Part shown: in pieces, positions 1 through 6,424 of the stretch
Numbering within the stretch: the first letter of the stretch is position 1
Layout of the letters: every line of letters begins with the position of its first letter
Assembly (NCBI GenBank): GCA_964483635.1
Contig: CAZABS010000011.1
Location: forward strand, 1 to 24,399
Direction: 5' to 3'
Source of the DNA: CAZABS01 sp964483635
Lineage (GTDB): Bacteria > Patescibacteriota > Minisyncoccia > Moranbacterales > UBA1568
DNA length: 24,399 nt
The notes under the pieces: generated by a model
The model's database searches: none
What the model saw: the letters and a program-made list of their open reading frames with translations, nothing else
Told to the model about the DNA's origin: nothing
Program-made: the position numbers and the translations under genes

Positions 1-425
1 ACCGTGAGATCACCCCGAATCGTCCCGACATCAGACGTGGTCGGTTCCGTTCCTCCAACGAGCTTTTTGACGATCGCTACCGCAGCATTCCCCTCAATCA
101 CCATGGCAAGAGCTGGACCCGAGGTAAAGAAATCAACATTTGCTTGAATAATATCCTTTCCATATTCAACTGCTTCTTTCTCAATAGGCAAACCATGAGA
201 TTTTCGATCTTCCACCACTCGACTCCCCTTCTTCAGGAACCACTCTTCGTCTTTGTTGTAATGCTTCCAGCATTGGTCAGCCGTCGGAACAATCATTTTC
301 ATTGCAACAAACTTGAGTCCAGTTCGTTCAAGCCGCTTGATAATCTCGCCCATGAGTGAGCGTTGAATCGCATCAGGCTTCAAGATAACCAGGGTGCGTT
401 CTTTCTTTGGGTGCACAGCTATCAT
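1..425 (-). CDS. ndk: Nucleoside diphosphate kinase, partial (3' end off the window)
   Basis: Nucleoside diphosphate kinase transfers the gamma phosphate of ATP to other (d)NDPs through a phosphohistidine, balancing nucleotide pools in the cytoplasm. The visible 141 residues begin MIAVHPKKERTLVILKPDA, contain the family's KPDAIQR block near the N-terminus, and continue through GPALAMVIEGNAAVAIVKK to TEPTTSDVGTIRGDLT. The frame then runs off the left edge before the NxxHGSD motif, so the catalytic His is not in view. An insertion between about residues 45 and 85, absent from the 140-residue bacterial form, marks the longer Ndk subgroup seen in archaea and CPR bacteria. The start is the ATG at 423-425; a GTG at 414-416 is an alternative. 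There is no Shine-Dalgarno sequence, but a good promoter lies just upstream. It follows comEC after 79 bp. Confidence 0.94.
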   Translation of the reverse strand, partial: MIAVHPKKERTLVILKPDAIQRSLMGEIIKRLERTGLKFVAMKMIVPTADQCWKHYNKDEEWFLKKGSRVVEDRKSHGLPIEKEAVEYGKDIIQANVDFFTSGPALAMVIEGNAAVAIVKKLVGGTEPTTSDVGTIRGDLT

Positions 426-454
426 AAGAATACATACAAAAAATAATTGTCTCG

Positions 455-483
455 ACTGTAGCACGAAACTTGCATTTTGGCAA
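455..483 (-). promoter_or_regulatory. Promoter of ndk
   Basis: On the minus strand TTGCCA (478-483) and TACAGT (455-460) are separated by exactly 17 bp, and a TG pair precedes the -10 as in extended -10 promoters. Transcription would start near 448, leaving a leader of about 22 nt with no Shine-Dalgarno. This suggests ndk is transcribed separately from comEC. Confidence 0.55.
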
Positions 484-504
484 GACACCCCCGAGAAAAT
501 ACTA

Positions 505-1359
505 TCACATCCGTTGGCAACCCCTCCACTGATTACGGCAACGATACACAATGTCACCTCGTTCATCGGTCCGAATAATCTCGATTCCGCGCTCAGTGAG
601 TCGCTCAAGCACTTCCGGAGCTGGATGGCCATAACGATTTTCACCCACGGAAATAACGGCTGTTTTCGGTCGAACGAGAGATAACCAGGTATCACTGGTC
701 GACGATCTCGACCCATGATGCGCTACTTTGAGTACCTCAGCTGTTAGTACGGAAGGAAGATATTCTTCCTCATCAGGAAGATCACCCGTCAAGAGAAAAC
801 TGGTTGAACCGTATTCAAAACGGGATACGATGCTCGTGGCATTGGTTTCGGTCACTCGCTCCGGTACTGGTGCCTCCGGAAAGAGCACTCTCCACGAACC
901 ACCTCGGGGAAATTCAATCTTGGTTCCAGCAATCCCTGGATACTCTTTTCCAAGCGCCCGCCGAGAAATTTCCCGTTCGAGAAGTTCGACCGTATCTGTC
1001 TCACTCTTTGCTCCGGTAAGAAAGATTGCTCCAACACGATAGTGTTTGAAAACTTCCGGAAAGCCACCAATATGGTCGGCATCTGGATGAGTCACTACCA
1101 CCGCTTCGAGGGTATGATCATAAAATGGCATAAACTTACCCAGATGTGAGAGCGTCGTCTTCCCTTCTCGTCCAGCATCTATGAGGATTTGATACGTTCC
1201 TTGAGTAATTAATAGGGCATCGCCCTCACCTACCGCGAGAAATACTACTCGTGTTTCCTGCCACGCCGACCGAATTGAAAAAAGCCATAGCCCCGCTCCA
1301 AGAACGAGCATCAGCAGCAGAATGAAAGCGCTTGTTTTAGTGAGAAATTGCCAATACAT
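505..1359 (-). CDS. comEC: ComEC/Rec2 C-terminal part: metallo-beta-lactamase-fold domain
   Basis: This is the soluble nuclease-like (metallo-beta-lactamase) half of the DNA-uptake channel protein ComEC. Seen directly: one leading hydrophobic helix (LTKTSAFILLLMLVLG), then VFLAVGEGDALLI, the metal-binding THPDADHIGG, LLTGDLPDEEE, LKVAHHGSRSSTS and a SVGENRYGHP block, all in the order found in full-length ComEC. ComEC is normally one polypeptide of 700 residues or more. Here the domain is in the +1 frame relative to the membrane part (1337-2416) and overlaps its end by 23 bp. The start chosen is the ATG at 1357-1359; an upstream TTG at 1474-1476 extends the open frame but only reads a shadow of the membrane domain. 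Either comEC is naturally split into two coupled genes or there is a one-base frameshift or assembly error. Confidence 0.82.
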   Translation of the reverse strand: MYWQFLTKTSAFILLLMLVLGAGLWLFSIRSAWQETRVVFLAVGEGDALLITQGTYQILIDAGREGKTTLSHLGKFMPFYDHTLEAVVVTHPDADHIGGFPEVFKHYRVGAIFLTGAKSETDTVELLEREISRRALGKEYPGIAGTKIEFPRGGSWRVLFPEAPVPERVTETNATSIVSRFEYGSTSFLLTGDLPDEEEYLPSVLTAEVLKVAHHGSRSSTSDTWLSLVRPKTAVISVGENRYGHPAPEVLERLTERGIEIIRTDERGDIVYRCRNQWRGCQRM

Positions 1360-2416
1360 AACGTTCGCGATGACGAAGATACCAGAAAAAGAGAAACAAG
1401 CTAGTATACCACAAGCAAACAACCACTGGAGATATATGACCCGAAAAAGTGAAGAGACCAAAAGGGAGACTAGCAAAAAAATGTACCAGCCACAAAACGC
1501 CGGCCAGCAGAGTATAGAGTGGCGCTAGAGCGAAGGGTGCGAGAACTGGAAGCAGGATGATGATCGGTATCACGCCAAGCGCCAGGAGCATCGCCACAGG
1601 AATAACCGGCAACACCAGAAAATTGGTCACCGGTGCAAGCCACGTCATCTGGCCAAAAGCCGAGAGGAGCACCGGCCACGTAAAAAGCTCAATAACCAGT
1701 GTTAAGAAGAAGAGACTGAGGATCTTGCCCCACCAAGTGCGGAACCATTTCCAACTCTCTGCGTAGGGGCTCACAGCAACAAGAGCCAACGTAGCAAGGA
1801 ACGAAAGTTCAAATCCAATATCGTACCGGAGGAGAAGTGGATTGAGCAGAAGCATCCCCGCAGCAGCCATGAGAAGCGGAGAGAAGGATCCTGGAAGTCT
1901 TCCAAAAAAATACGCGAGGAATCCGACCCCCACCATAATCACTGCCCGAACNNNNNNNNNNNNNNNNNNNNNNNNNNNNNNNNNNNNNNNNNNNNNNNNN
2001 NNNNNNNNNNNNNNNNNNNNNNNNNNNNNNNNNNNNNNNNNNNNNNNNNNNGCTCGCCACAAAATACGGGTGTTATGAAGAGTATTCTCGTCGATCGGAC
2101 GCAAGATTACCCCTCGATAAAATGCTTTGGGCGATTCAAGTGAAATCAATCGCACTTCTCCATGAAAAGAGACCTCGTCTTGAAGCATCCCCCATTTTTC
2201 TGCTTCACTCTGAAAAATGAAAATCCCAAAGACAAAAAAGACCCCACACAGAAACAAAAGTCTTGACAATGCAACGGACGATACAAGAGCAATCATCCCA
2301 ACTACTCCTGCAAACACTAACAAACACGCGCTGATTCCAAAATGAAAATAACTCGCCGAAAGTATTCCCCCAAGAAAAGCCATCACCGTGAGTTGCACCT
2401 GTGTACTTGCCCCCAT
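1337..2416 (-). CDS. comEC: ComEC/Rec2 N-terminal membrane part (contains assembly gap)
   Basis: ComEC forms the inner-membrane channel that imports single-stranded DNA during natural transformation. The N-terminal part has several hydrophobic helices followed by an OB-like stretch (EVSFHGEVRLISLES). After the gap the Competence domain resumes with VRAVIMVGVGFLAYFFGR, NPLLLRYDIGFELSFLATL and a series of membrane helices ending SLFLFFWYLRHRE. The gap at 1952-2051 removes the part of the Competence domain before the RAVIM block, including the HLLAVSGLH-type motif, so the true gap is probably several hundred bases rather than 100. The frame stays open across the Ns only by chance. The start is the ATG at 2414-2416 behind a G-rich, weak Shine-Dalgarno. 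The frame stops at 1337 and the nuclease-like domain continues in another frame. No pilus or ComEA genes are visible in the window. Confidence 0.85.
   Translation of the reverse strand: MGASTQVQLTVMAFLGGILSASYFHFGISACLLVFAGVVGMIALVSSVALSRLLFLCGVFFVFGIFIFQSEAEKWGMLQDEVSFHGEVRLISLESPKAFYRGVILRPIDENTLHNTRILWRXXXXXXXXXXXXXXXXXXXXXXXXXXXXXXXXXXVRAVIMVGVGFLAYFFGRLPGSFSPLLMAAAGMLLLNPLLLRYDIGFELSFLATLALVAVSPYAESWKWFRTWWGKILSLFFLTLVIELFTWPVLLSAFGQMTWLAPVTNFLVLPVIPVAMLLALGVIPIIILLPVLAPFALAPLYTLLAGVLWLVHFFASLPFGLFTFSGHISPVVVCLWYTSLFLFFWYLRHRERYVLAISH
1952..2051. other. Assembly gap (100 N)
   Basis: Exactly 100 undetermined bases inside comEC. A round 100 is the usual placeholder for a scaffold gap of unknown length, and the protein flanks suggest much more coding sequence is missing than the Ns represent. 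Confidence 0.98.
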
Positions 2417-2466
2417 ATCCCCCTAACGACGCTCAATTATTACTCAATGAGTTCCCGTTGAACGGA

Positions 2467-2482
2467 CGAAACGATATTGTGT
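2467..2482 (-). promoter_or_regulatory. Possible NrdR-box-like half site
   Basis: On the minus strand this reads ACACAATATCGTTTCG. Its first nine bases fit the NrdR box consensus acaCwAtATaTwGtgt, but the second half does not. It lies between nrdR and comEC, 51 bp before the comEC start. NrdR boxes normally come in pairs upstream of ribonucleotide reductase genes, so this may be chance. Confidence 0.15.
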
Positions 2483-2535
2483 ACCCTTGTTCTCTTTACA
2501 CCGAAATACGTTCGTACCGATTCAAACAAAACCAT

Positions 2536-2988
2536 TTATTCATCAAATTTTTCCAAAACTCGCCGAAAGCCTCGCGCACTCCCGAATGATTGATACACAC
2601 TAGCAAATCGAATATACGCCACTTCATCCACATTTTTCAGTTTATCGAGGATGATCGTCCCAATATCACGACTCCCGATCTGATTTTTCTTGGCTTTTTC
2701 GGCAATCGTGTATTCAATCTCTCCCAATAAGAGTGCCAACCGATCTTCGCTCATCGGACGCTTTTCGAAGGCCTTCCGTAGTCCCACTTCAATCTTTCGC
2801 CGCTCATAGGGTTCGCGCCGACCATCTTTTTTGATAACACTCACACGAAAAAGTTCAGCCTGCTCATAGGTTGAAAACCGTGCATGACATTTCTCGCATT
2901 CCCGGCGACGACGAATGGCTCGACCCTCAAGCGTTTCTCGGGAATCAGTAACTTTGGTTTCTTCGTGATTACAAAATGGACATTTCAT
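2536..2988 (-). CDS. nrdR: Transcriptional repressor NrdR
   Basis: NrdR is a zinc-ribbon plus ATP-cone repressor that senses ATP/dATP and shuts off ribonucleotide reductase genes. At 150 residues it has the normal length. It starts MKCPFCNHEETKV, with the zinc ligands in two CxxC pairs (Cys3/Cys6 and Cys31/Cys34), the RRRRECEKCHARFSTYE block, then an ATP-cone domain from about residue 49 (VIKKDGRREPYERRKI) to the conserved VAYIRFASVYQSF. The start is supported by GAAGGA six bases before the ATG, one of the few Shine-Dalgarno sequences in this window. It lies behind the ftsZ terminator, so it needs its own promoter; a TACAGT -10 at 3030-3035 with a palindrome just upstream is the best candidate. 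Confidence 0.97.
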   Translation of the reverse strand: MKCPFCNHEETKVTDSRETLEGRAIRRRRECEKCHARFSTYEQAELFRVSVIKKDGRREPYERRKIEVGLRKAFEKRPMSEDRLALLLGEIEYTIAEKAKKNQIGSRDIGTIILDKLKNVDEVAYIRFASVYQSFGSARGFRRVLEKFDE

Positions 2989-3029
2989 AGAGTGTCCTTC
3001 ACTGTAGCAAATCGAGCAAAAAAGAAAAG

Positions 3030-3053
3030 ACTGTAGGAGTATAAGTGATACTC
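3030..3053 (-). promoter_or_regulatory. Candidate nrdR promoter with palindromic operator
   Basis: On the minus strand a TACAGT -10 (3030-3035) would start transcription near 3023 and give a 35-nt leader that includes the GAAGGA ribosome site. Directly upstream, where the -35/-10 spacer lies, is a perfect inverted repeat GAGTAT-CACTT-ATACTC (3037-3053). The -35 is poor, which would fit a regulated promoter. Which protein binds here is unknown. A second TACAGT at 3001-3006 is too close to the ATG to include the ribosome site. Confidence 0.35.
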
Positions 3054-3054
3054 A

Positions 3055-3081
3055 ATAATAAAACACCCGCAAAAGCGGGTG
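3055..3081 (-). terminator. Rho-independent terminator after ftsZ
   Basis: On the minus strand CACCCGC-TTTT-GCGGGTG forms a perfect 7-bp stem (3064-3081) followed by TTTTATTATT. It begins 6 bp after the ftsZ stop and separates ftsZ from nrdR. Confidence 0.88.
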
Positions 3082-3086
3082 ACAAA

Positions 3087-4328
3087 TTATTTCTTCATCT
3101 TCCTCCGAATGAAGGCTGGAATTTCAAGGTCTTCTTCCTCAACTAATTCCTTCGACTGTTCACGGAGATTGAAATTTCGTGGTTGAATTTTCTCTTCAAT
3201 AATGAGCGGGGTTGGCTCGATCTTCCGAGTGGGGAACACTACCTTTTCTTCAGAGGCATATTCTTCCCGGGGCTCAGTCACTGGCTCCTCGCGGCGTGTA
3301 TCACGCATGAGACTCCCGACGGTTGGACTCTTCACTCGAGTAACCAATCCCCCAGCGGTTTCCTTTACCTTCCCAGAATCAAAGCCGGTAGCCACCACCG
3401 TAATTTGTACCTCACCCTTCCGAATTTGATCATCCACCACAGCACCAAAGATAACCTTCGCGTTTGGATCAATATTTTCAGTAATGACATTGGCAGCCTC
3501 ATTGATTTCGAGCATTGAGAGATCAGATGAACCGGAGATATTAAAGAGCACACCCTTGGCACCATCAATTGAGAGCTCGAGGAGCGGACTATTGATAGCA
3601 GCTTTGGCAGCTTCGACCGCGCGGGTCTCTCCAGAAGCGATACCAATACCCATGAGCGCACTCCCAGAATCTTGCATAATGGCGCGCACATCAGCAAAGT
3701 CGACGTTCACGATACCAGGCTTCGTGATGAGGTCAGAAATACCCTGGACGCCCTGACGGAGGACATCATCCACAATCCGAAATGCGGAAAGAAGAGTCGT
3801 CTTGCGATCAATAATTGAAAGGAGTTTATCGTTTGGAATTGTAATGAGCGTATCCACACGATCCTTCAAATTCTCAAGAGCCTCATCGGCAATCGCTCTT
3901 CGCTGTGAACCCTCAAACGCAAAAGGTTTGGTCACCACCGCTACAGTGAGCGCTCCGAGTTCTTTGGCAGTTTCAGCAACAATCGGTGCCGCACCAGAAC
4001 CGGTGCCGCCTCCGAGGCCACAGGTTACGAACACCATATCAGCCCCTTTGAGAACTTCCTGTATCTCATCGCGATTTTCTTCAGCGGCTTGACGCCCGAT
4101 TTCCGGATTCATTCCTGCACCGAGACCCTTTGTCAAATTTTTCCCAATGTGAATTTTTTCTTGTGCTCGTGAATGGTGAAGTGCTTGCGCATCAGTATTG
4201 ATCGCCACAAATTCGACTCCTTTAATTTTGGCATCGATCATGCGAGAAATAGCATTCCCACCGGAACCCCCTACTCCCACGACTTTAATTTTGGCAAAAG
4301 TTTCGATATCCGGTTTGATCTCCGCCAT
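3087..4328 (-). CDS. ftsZ: Cell division protein FtsZ
   Basis: FtsZ is the tubulin-like GTPase that forms the Z ring at mid-cell. From the chosen ATG (4326-4328) it is 413 residues and starts MAEIKPDIETFAKIKVVGVG, a typical start for these bacteria. The GTP-binding region shows GVGGSGGNAISRM, the signature GLGGGTGSGAAP and the T7-loop sequence VNVDFADVRAIM. A variable linker follows, and the C-terminus ends LEIPAFIRRKMKK, the conserved peptide that binds FtsA. An in-frame ATG at 4380-4382 would add 18 residues (MVRHARRIEPNLENRFLL) not typical of the family; neither start has a Shine-Dalgarno. It is preceded by ftsA but separated by 281 bp with its own promoter and a leader hairpin, and it ends in a strong terminator. 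Confidence 0.98.
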   Translation of the reverse strand: MAEIKPDIETFAKIKVVGVGGSGGNAISRMIDAKIKGVEFVAINTDAQALHHSRAQEKIHIGKNLTKGLGAGMNPEIGRQAAEENRDEIQEVLKGADMVFVTCGLGGGTGSGAAPIVAETAKELGALTVAVVTKPFAFEGSQRRAIADEALENLKDRVDTLITIPNDKLLSIIDRKTTLLSAFRIVDDVLRQGVQGISDLITKPGIVNVDFADVRAIMQDSGSALMGIGIASGETRAVEAAKAAINSPLLELSIDGAKGVLFNISGSSDLSMLEINEAANVITENIDPNAKVIFGAVVDDQIRKGEVQITVVATGFDSGKVKETAGGLVTRVKSPTVGSLMRDTRREEPVTEPREEYASEEKVVFPTRKIEPTPLIIEEKIQPRNFNLREQSKELVEEEDLEIPAFIRRKMKK

Positions 4329-4392
4329 AAGAAGAAAGCGATTCTCTAAATTAGGTTCAATACGGCGTGCATGGCGTACCATCTGCGGCCCA

Positions 4393-4455
4393 TCCCGTTA
4401 GAGATTCTGAGATCAAGAGCGCTCTCGAGAATTAATAGGACGAACTCTAACGGGA
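4393..4455 (-). promoter_or_regulatory. Large hairpin in the ftsZ 5' leader
   Basis: A perfect 11-bp inverted repeat, TCCCGTTAGAG (4393-4403) against CTCTAACGGGA (4445-4455), encloses a second stem (ATTCTGAGA near 4404-4412 against TCTCGAGAAT at 4423-4432, one bulge). No T-tract follows on either strand, so it is not an ordinary terminator. It lies between the ftsZ promoter and start codon and would sit in the untranslated leader of the mRNA. Its function is unknown; it resembles no riboswitch I recognise. Confidence 0.55.
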
Positions 4456-4479
4456 CCCACCCGATCCGCTTGAAGTGCC

Positions 4480-4509
4480 ACTCTATCATAGAAAAATGTT
4501 GGATGTCAA
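4480..4509 (-). promoter_or_regulatory. Promoter of ftsZ
   Basis: The minus strand has a perfect TTGACA -35 (4504-4509), then the block TATGATAGAGT. Either TAGAGT (4480-4485, spacing 18, with TG before it) is the -10, or TATGAT (4486-4491) is paired with TTGCTT further up. Transcription would start near 4473, giving a leader of about 145 nt that contains the hairpin at 4393-4455. Confidence 0.6.
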
Positions 4510-4546
4510 GCAAGCCCAAAAAACCAACCAACTCCGTCTCATTTCC

Positions 4547-4568
4547 AAAAAATGGCTCCAAAAAAGCC
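4547..4568 (-). terminator. Weak terminator after ftsA
   Basis: The minus strand reads GGCT-TTTTTGG-AGCC followed by ATTTTTT. The stem is only 4 bp, extendable to A-T pairs with a bulge, so termination would be partial. It lies about 40 bp past the ftsA stop, in line with separate ftsA and ftsZ transcripts. Confidence 0.35.
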
Positions 4569-4609
4569 TTTCTCCGTGTTCACCACACCCCTTTTCCTCA
4601 CCAATAACC

Positions 4610-5863
4610 CTATGGAAGGATTCGCCGAAAAAGATCTTTTATTTTTGATGCCATATCTCGCATCCCCTCAGGCATTCGATCAAAAGCACGTGTCAATCCA
4701 GTGCGTTCTCCGCTCTCTTCTTGTCCCAATAGAAGGAGGCCCACCACGGTAGAAAAAGCAGGACTATCCACCTGATCCAAAACTCCACCAAGAGGCTTCG
4801 GATATCCAACTTGAGCAGGTAAGCGCAAATATTTCTTGGCAAGTTCGACAGTTCCAGGAAGAAGCACACTCCCACCCGTGAGCACTACTCCCGCCGGCAA
4901 GAGTGCTTCCCGCTCGATTGCTTTCAACTCAGCATTGACCAGCTGAAAAATTTCTTCGAGTCTCGCTTCAATAATTTCCGCAACATGATGCCGAGAGATA
5001 TGATCCGTCTCATGGGCATCAAATTCCGAAAGATCAATTTCTTCTTTCTTGCCAACTTCATCTGGAAGAGCACTTCCATATTGAAGTTTGACGGCCTCCG
5101 CGACATCAATCGAGGTTCGCAGTCCAATAGCGATATCATTGGTAATATGTGTCCCTCCAACAGGGAGAACTGCTAAATGTAAAAGGTCACCATCTTCAAA
5201 AACAGCGACTGAAGTTGTACTCCCACCAATATTCACAAGTGCCACGCCGAGATCTCGTTGTTTTGGCATGAGAACAGCTTCCGCACAGGCAAGTGGTTCG
5301 ACTACGAATTGGCGCGGATTGACTCCCGCAAGCTCTAAACTCCGACTGAGACTCTTGAGTTGATAGCTGGCCGTCCCAATCACGAGCGCTGAAAGTTCAA
5401 GCCTCACGCCTCGCATACCAATCGGATCTTTGATGTGAGTCTGATCATCAAGCCGATAATATTGAGGTACGACGTGTAAAATTTCCCGATTCGTTGAGAC
5501 TTGTGTTCGACTCTGTGTTTCTTCCACTACCCGCAAGAGATCCTCTTCGGTCACCTCTCCGTCAGATTTCCCAACGGCCACTACGCCAAGTGCATTTTGA
5601 CAAAACACCTCAGTTCCCGAAAGAGAAATCATCACGTTGTCTGCTGCCACTCCCGCCTGACGCTCCGCTTTCTCGAGAGCTTCATTGACTGACTTGGCTA
5701 CCTGATCAGCATTGACGACAACTCCTCGACGGAGTCCAACAGATTCTGCGATACCAACGCCCAGGACACGCAAAGGCTCGCCCTCATCAAGAGACTGAGC
5801 AATCACGGTACGTACCGCGGAAGTTCCGATATCAATACCAACAGTGTAGTGTTTTCTCGCCAT
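4610..5863 (-). CDS. ftsA: Cell division protein FtsA
   Basis: FtsA is the actin-like ATPase that ties FtsZ filaments to the membrane and recruits the division machinery. It is 417 residues, normal for the family. Visible features: GIDIGTSAVRTVIAQ at the N-terminus (phosphate 1), the FtsA-specific 1C region around residues 85-160 (VMISLSGTEV, ILHVVPQYYRLDD), VALVNIGGSTTSVAVFEDG (phosphate 2, about residue 215), GVVLTGGSVLLPG (adenosine motif, about residue 325), and a C-terminal amphipathic helix MASKIKDLFRRILP that would insert into the membrane. The ATG (5861-5863) has no Shine-Dalgarno; a 6-bp hairpin lies directly upstream in the leader, behind a near-consensus promoter. Confidence 0.97.
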   Translation of the reverse strand: MARKHYTVGIDIGTSAVRTVIAQSLDEGEPLRVLGVGIAESVGLRRGVVVNADQVAKSVNEALEKAERQAGVAADNVMISLSGTEVFCQNALGVVAVGKSDGEVTEEDLLRVVEETQSRTQVSTNREILHVVPQYYRLDDQTHIKDPIGMRGVRLELSALVIGTASYQLKSLSRSLELAGVNPRQFVVEPLACAEAVLMPKQRDLGVALVNIGGSTTSVAVFEDGDLLHLAVLPVGGTHITNDIAIGLRTSIDVAEAVKLQYGSALPDEVGKKEEIDLSEFDAHETDHISRHHVAEIIEARLEEIFQLVNAELKAIEREALLPAGVVLTGGSVLLPGTVELAKKYLRLPAQVGYPKPLGGVLDQVDSPAFSTVVGLLLLGQEESGERTGLTRAFDRMPEGMRDMASKIKDLFRRILP

Positions 5864-5874
5864 AAAGGAAGATG

Positions 5875-5900
5875 CTTGGCATCACCCAAAGAGAGCCAAG
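5875..5900 (-). promoter_or_regulatory. Hairpin in the ftsA 5' leader
   Basis: CTTGGC and GCCAAG form a 6-bp stem with a 14-nt loop, 11 bp before the ftsA start and just after the predicted transcription start near 5909. There is no T-tract. It parallels the larger hairpin in front of ftsZ. Confidence 0.4.
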
Positions 5901-5915
5901 ATACTCACGGTTGTT

Positions 5916-5944
5916 ATTATACTCGACAAGAATCCTGGTGCCAA
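5916..5944 (-). promoter_or_regulatory. Promoter of ftsA
   Basis: On the minus strand TTGGCA (5939-5944) and a perfect TATAAT (5916-5921) are 17 bp apart. The leader to the ftsA ATG would be about 45 nt. Confidence 0.7.
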
Positions 5945-6014
5945 ATGGGAATCGTGGAATTTTTTCGAGAAAACCCTCCATGAAACGTCTTTTGATACTC
6001 AAGCAAGAAATTTC

Positions 6015-6032
6015 TGCTCGATTTTACGAGCA
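6015..6032 (-). terminator. Possible terminator after dgkA
   Basis: The minus strand has TGCTCG-TAAAAT-CGAGCA, a 6-bp stem starting 10 bp after the dgkA stop, followed by a weak run (GAAATTTCTT). This is the only hairpin at the end of the lepB-to-dgkA gene row; the poor T-tract keeps confidence low. Confidence 0.3.
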
Positions 6033-6042
6033 AGATGATAGA

Positions 6043-6393
6043 CTAGGAGATCCAATACGGAAGCAAGATCATTCCCCCAATAAAGATCGCAAACAAAGAA
6101 GCGATGAGAACTGCTCCAGCAACCAAATCTTTGATTACCTTCACGTAAGGATGAACATGAGGTTTCAGCATATCGAGCAATCGTTCAAAAGCAGTGTTGA
6201 AAATCTCAAGTACCAATACCAAGCAAATCATCACAAAAATGAGCGCACGCTCTGACACTGATAATGGCCAAGCAAACGATGCCAAGAGAACCACGAGCGC
6301 AACCACTCCCTCAATCTGAAAATTACGCTCTTGACGAAAAACATAGACAACCCCGCAACTTGCATGGCGCACACTTTTCAGAAATGACCGCAT
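6043..6393 (-). CDS. dgkA: Diacylglycerol kinase family protein (probable undecaprenol kinase)
   Basis: Members of this small integral membrane family phosphorylate diacylglycerol or, in Gram-positive-like bacteria, undecaprenol, feeding the lipid carrier of cell-wall synthesis. At 116 residues it fits the family. Seen directly: a basic N-terminus (FLKSVRHASCGVVYVFRQERNFQIE, with the conserved RxERNF-type motif and Glu), three hydrophobic helices (about residues 29-45, 49-66 and 92-112), and the signature EIFNTAFERLLDMLKP followed by VKVIKDLVAGAV. The substrate cannot be told from sequence; undecaprenol is favoured because the neighbours (LCP ligase, ftsA/Z) are wall genes. It is the last gene of the row running from lepB or rpsU, starts 31 bp after ybeY, and lacks a Shine-Dalgarno. 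Confidence 0.92.
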   Translation of the reverse strand: MRSFLKSVRHASCGVVYVFRQERNFQIEGVVALVVLLASFAWPLSVSERALIFVMICLVLVLEIFNTAFERLLDMLKPHVHPYVKVIKDLVAGAVLIASLFAIFIGGMILLPYWIS

Positions 6394-6424
6394 ACAAAGA
6401 AATGAAATAATAAACGACTTACTT

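Noticed and set aside
4346..4561. 71-codon minus-strand frame between ftsA and ftsZ
   Set aside because: It runs through the ftsZ promoter and leader hairpin and looks like no protein; I read the region as regulatory.
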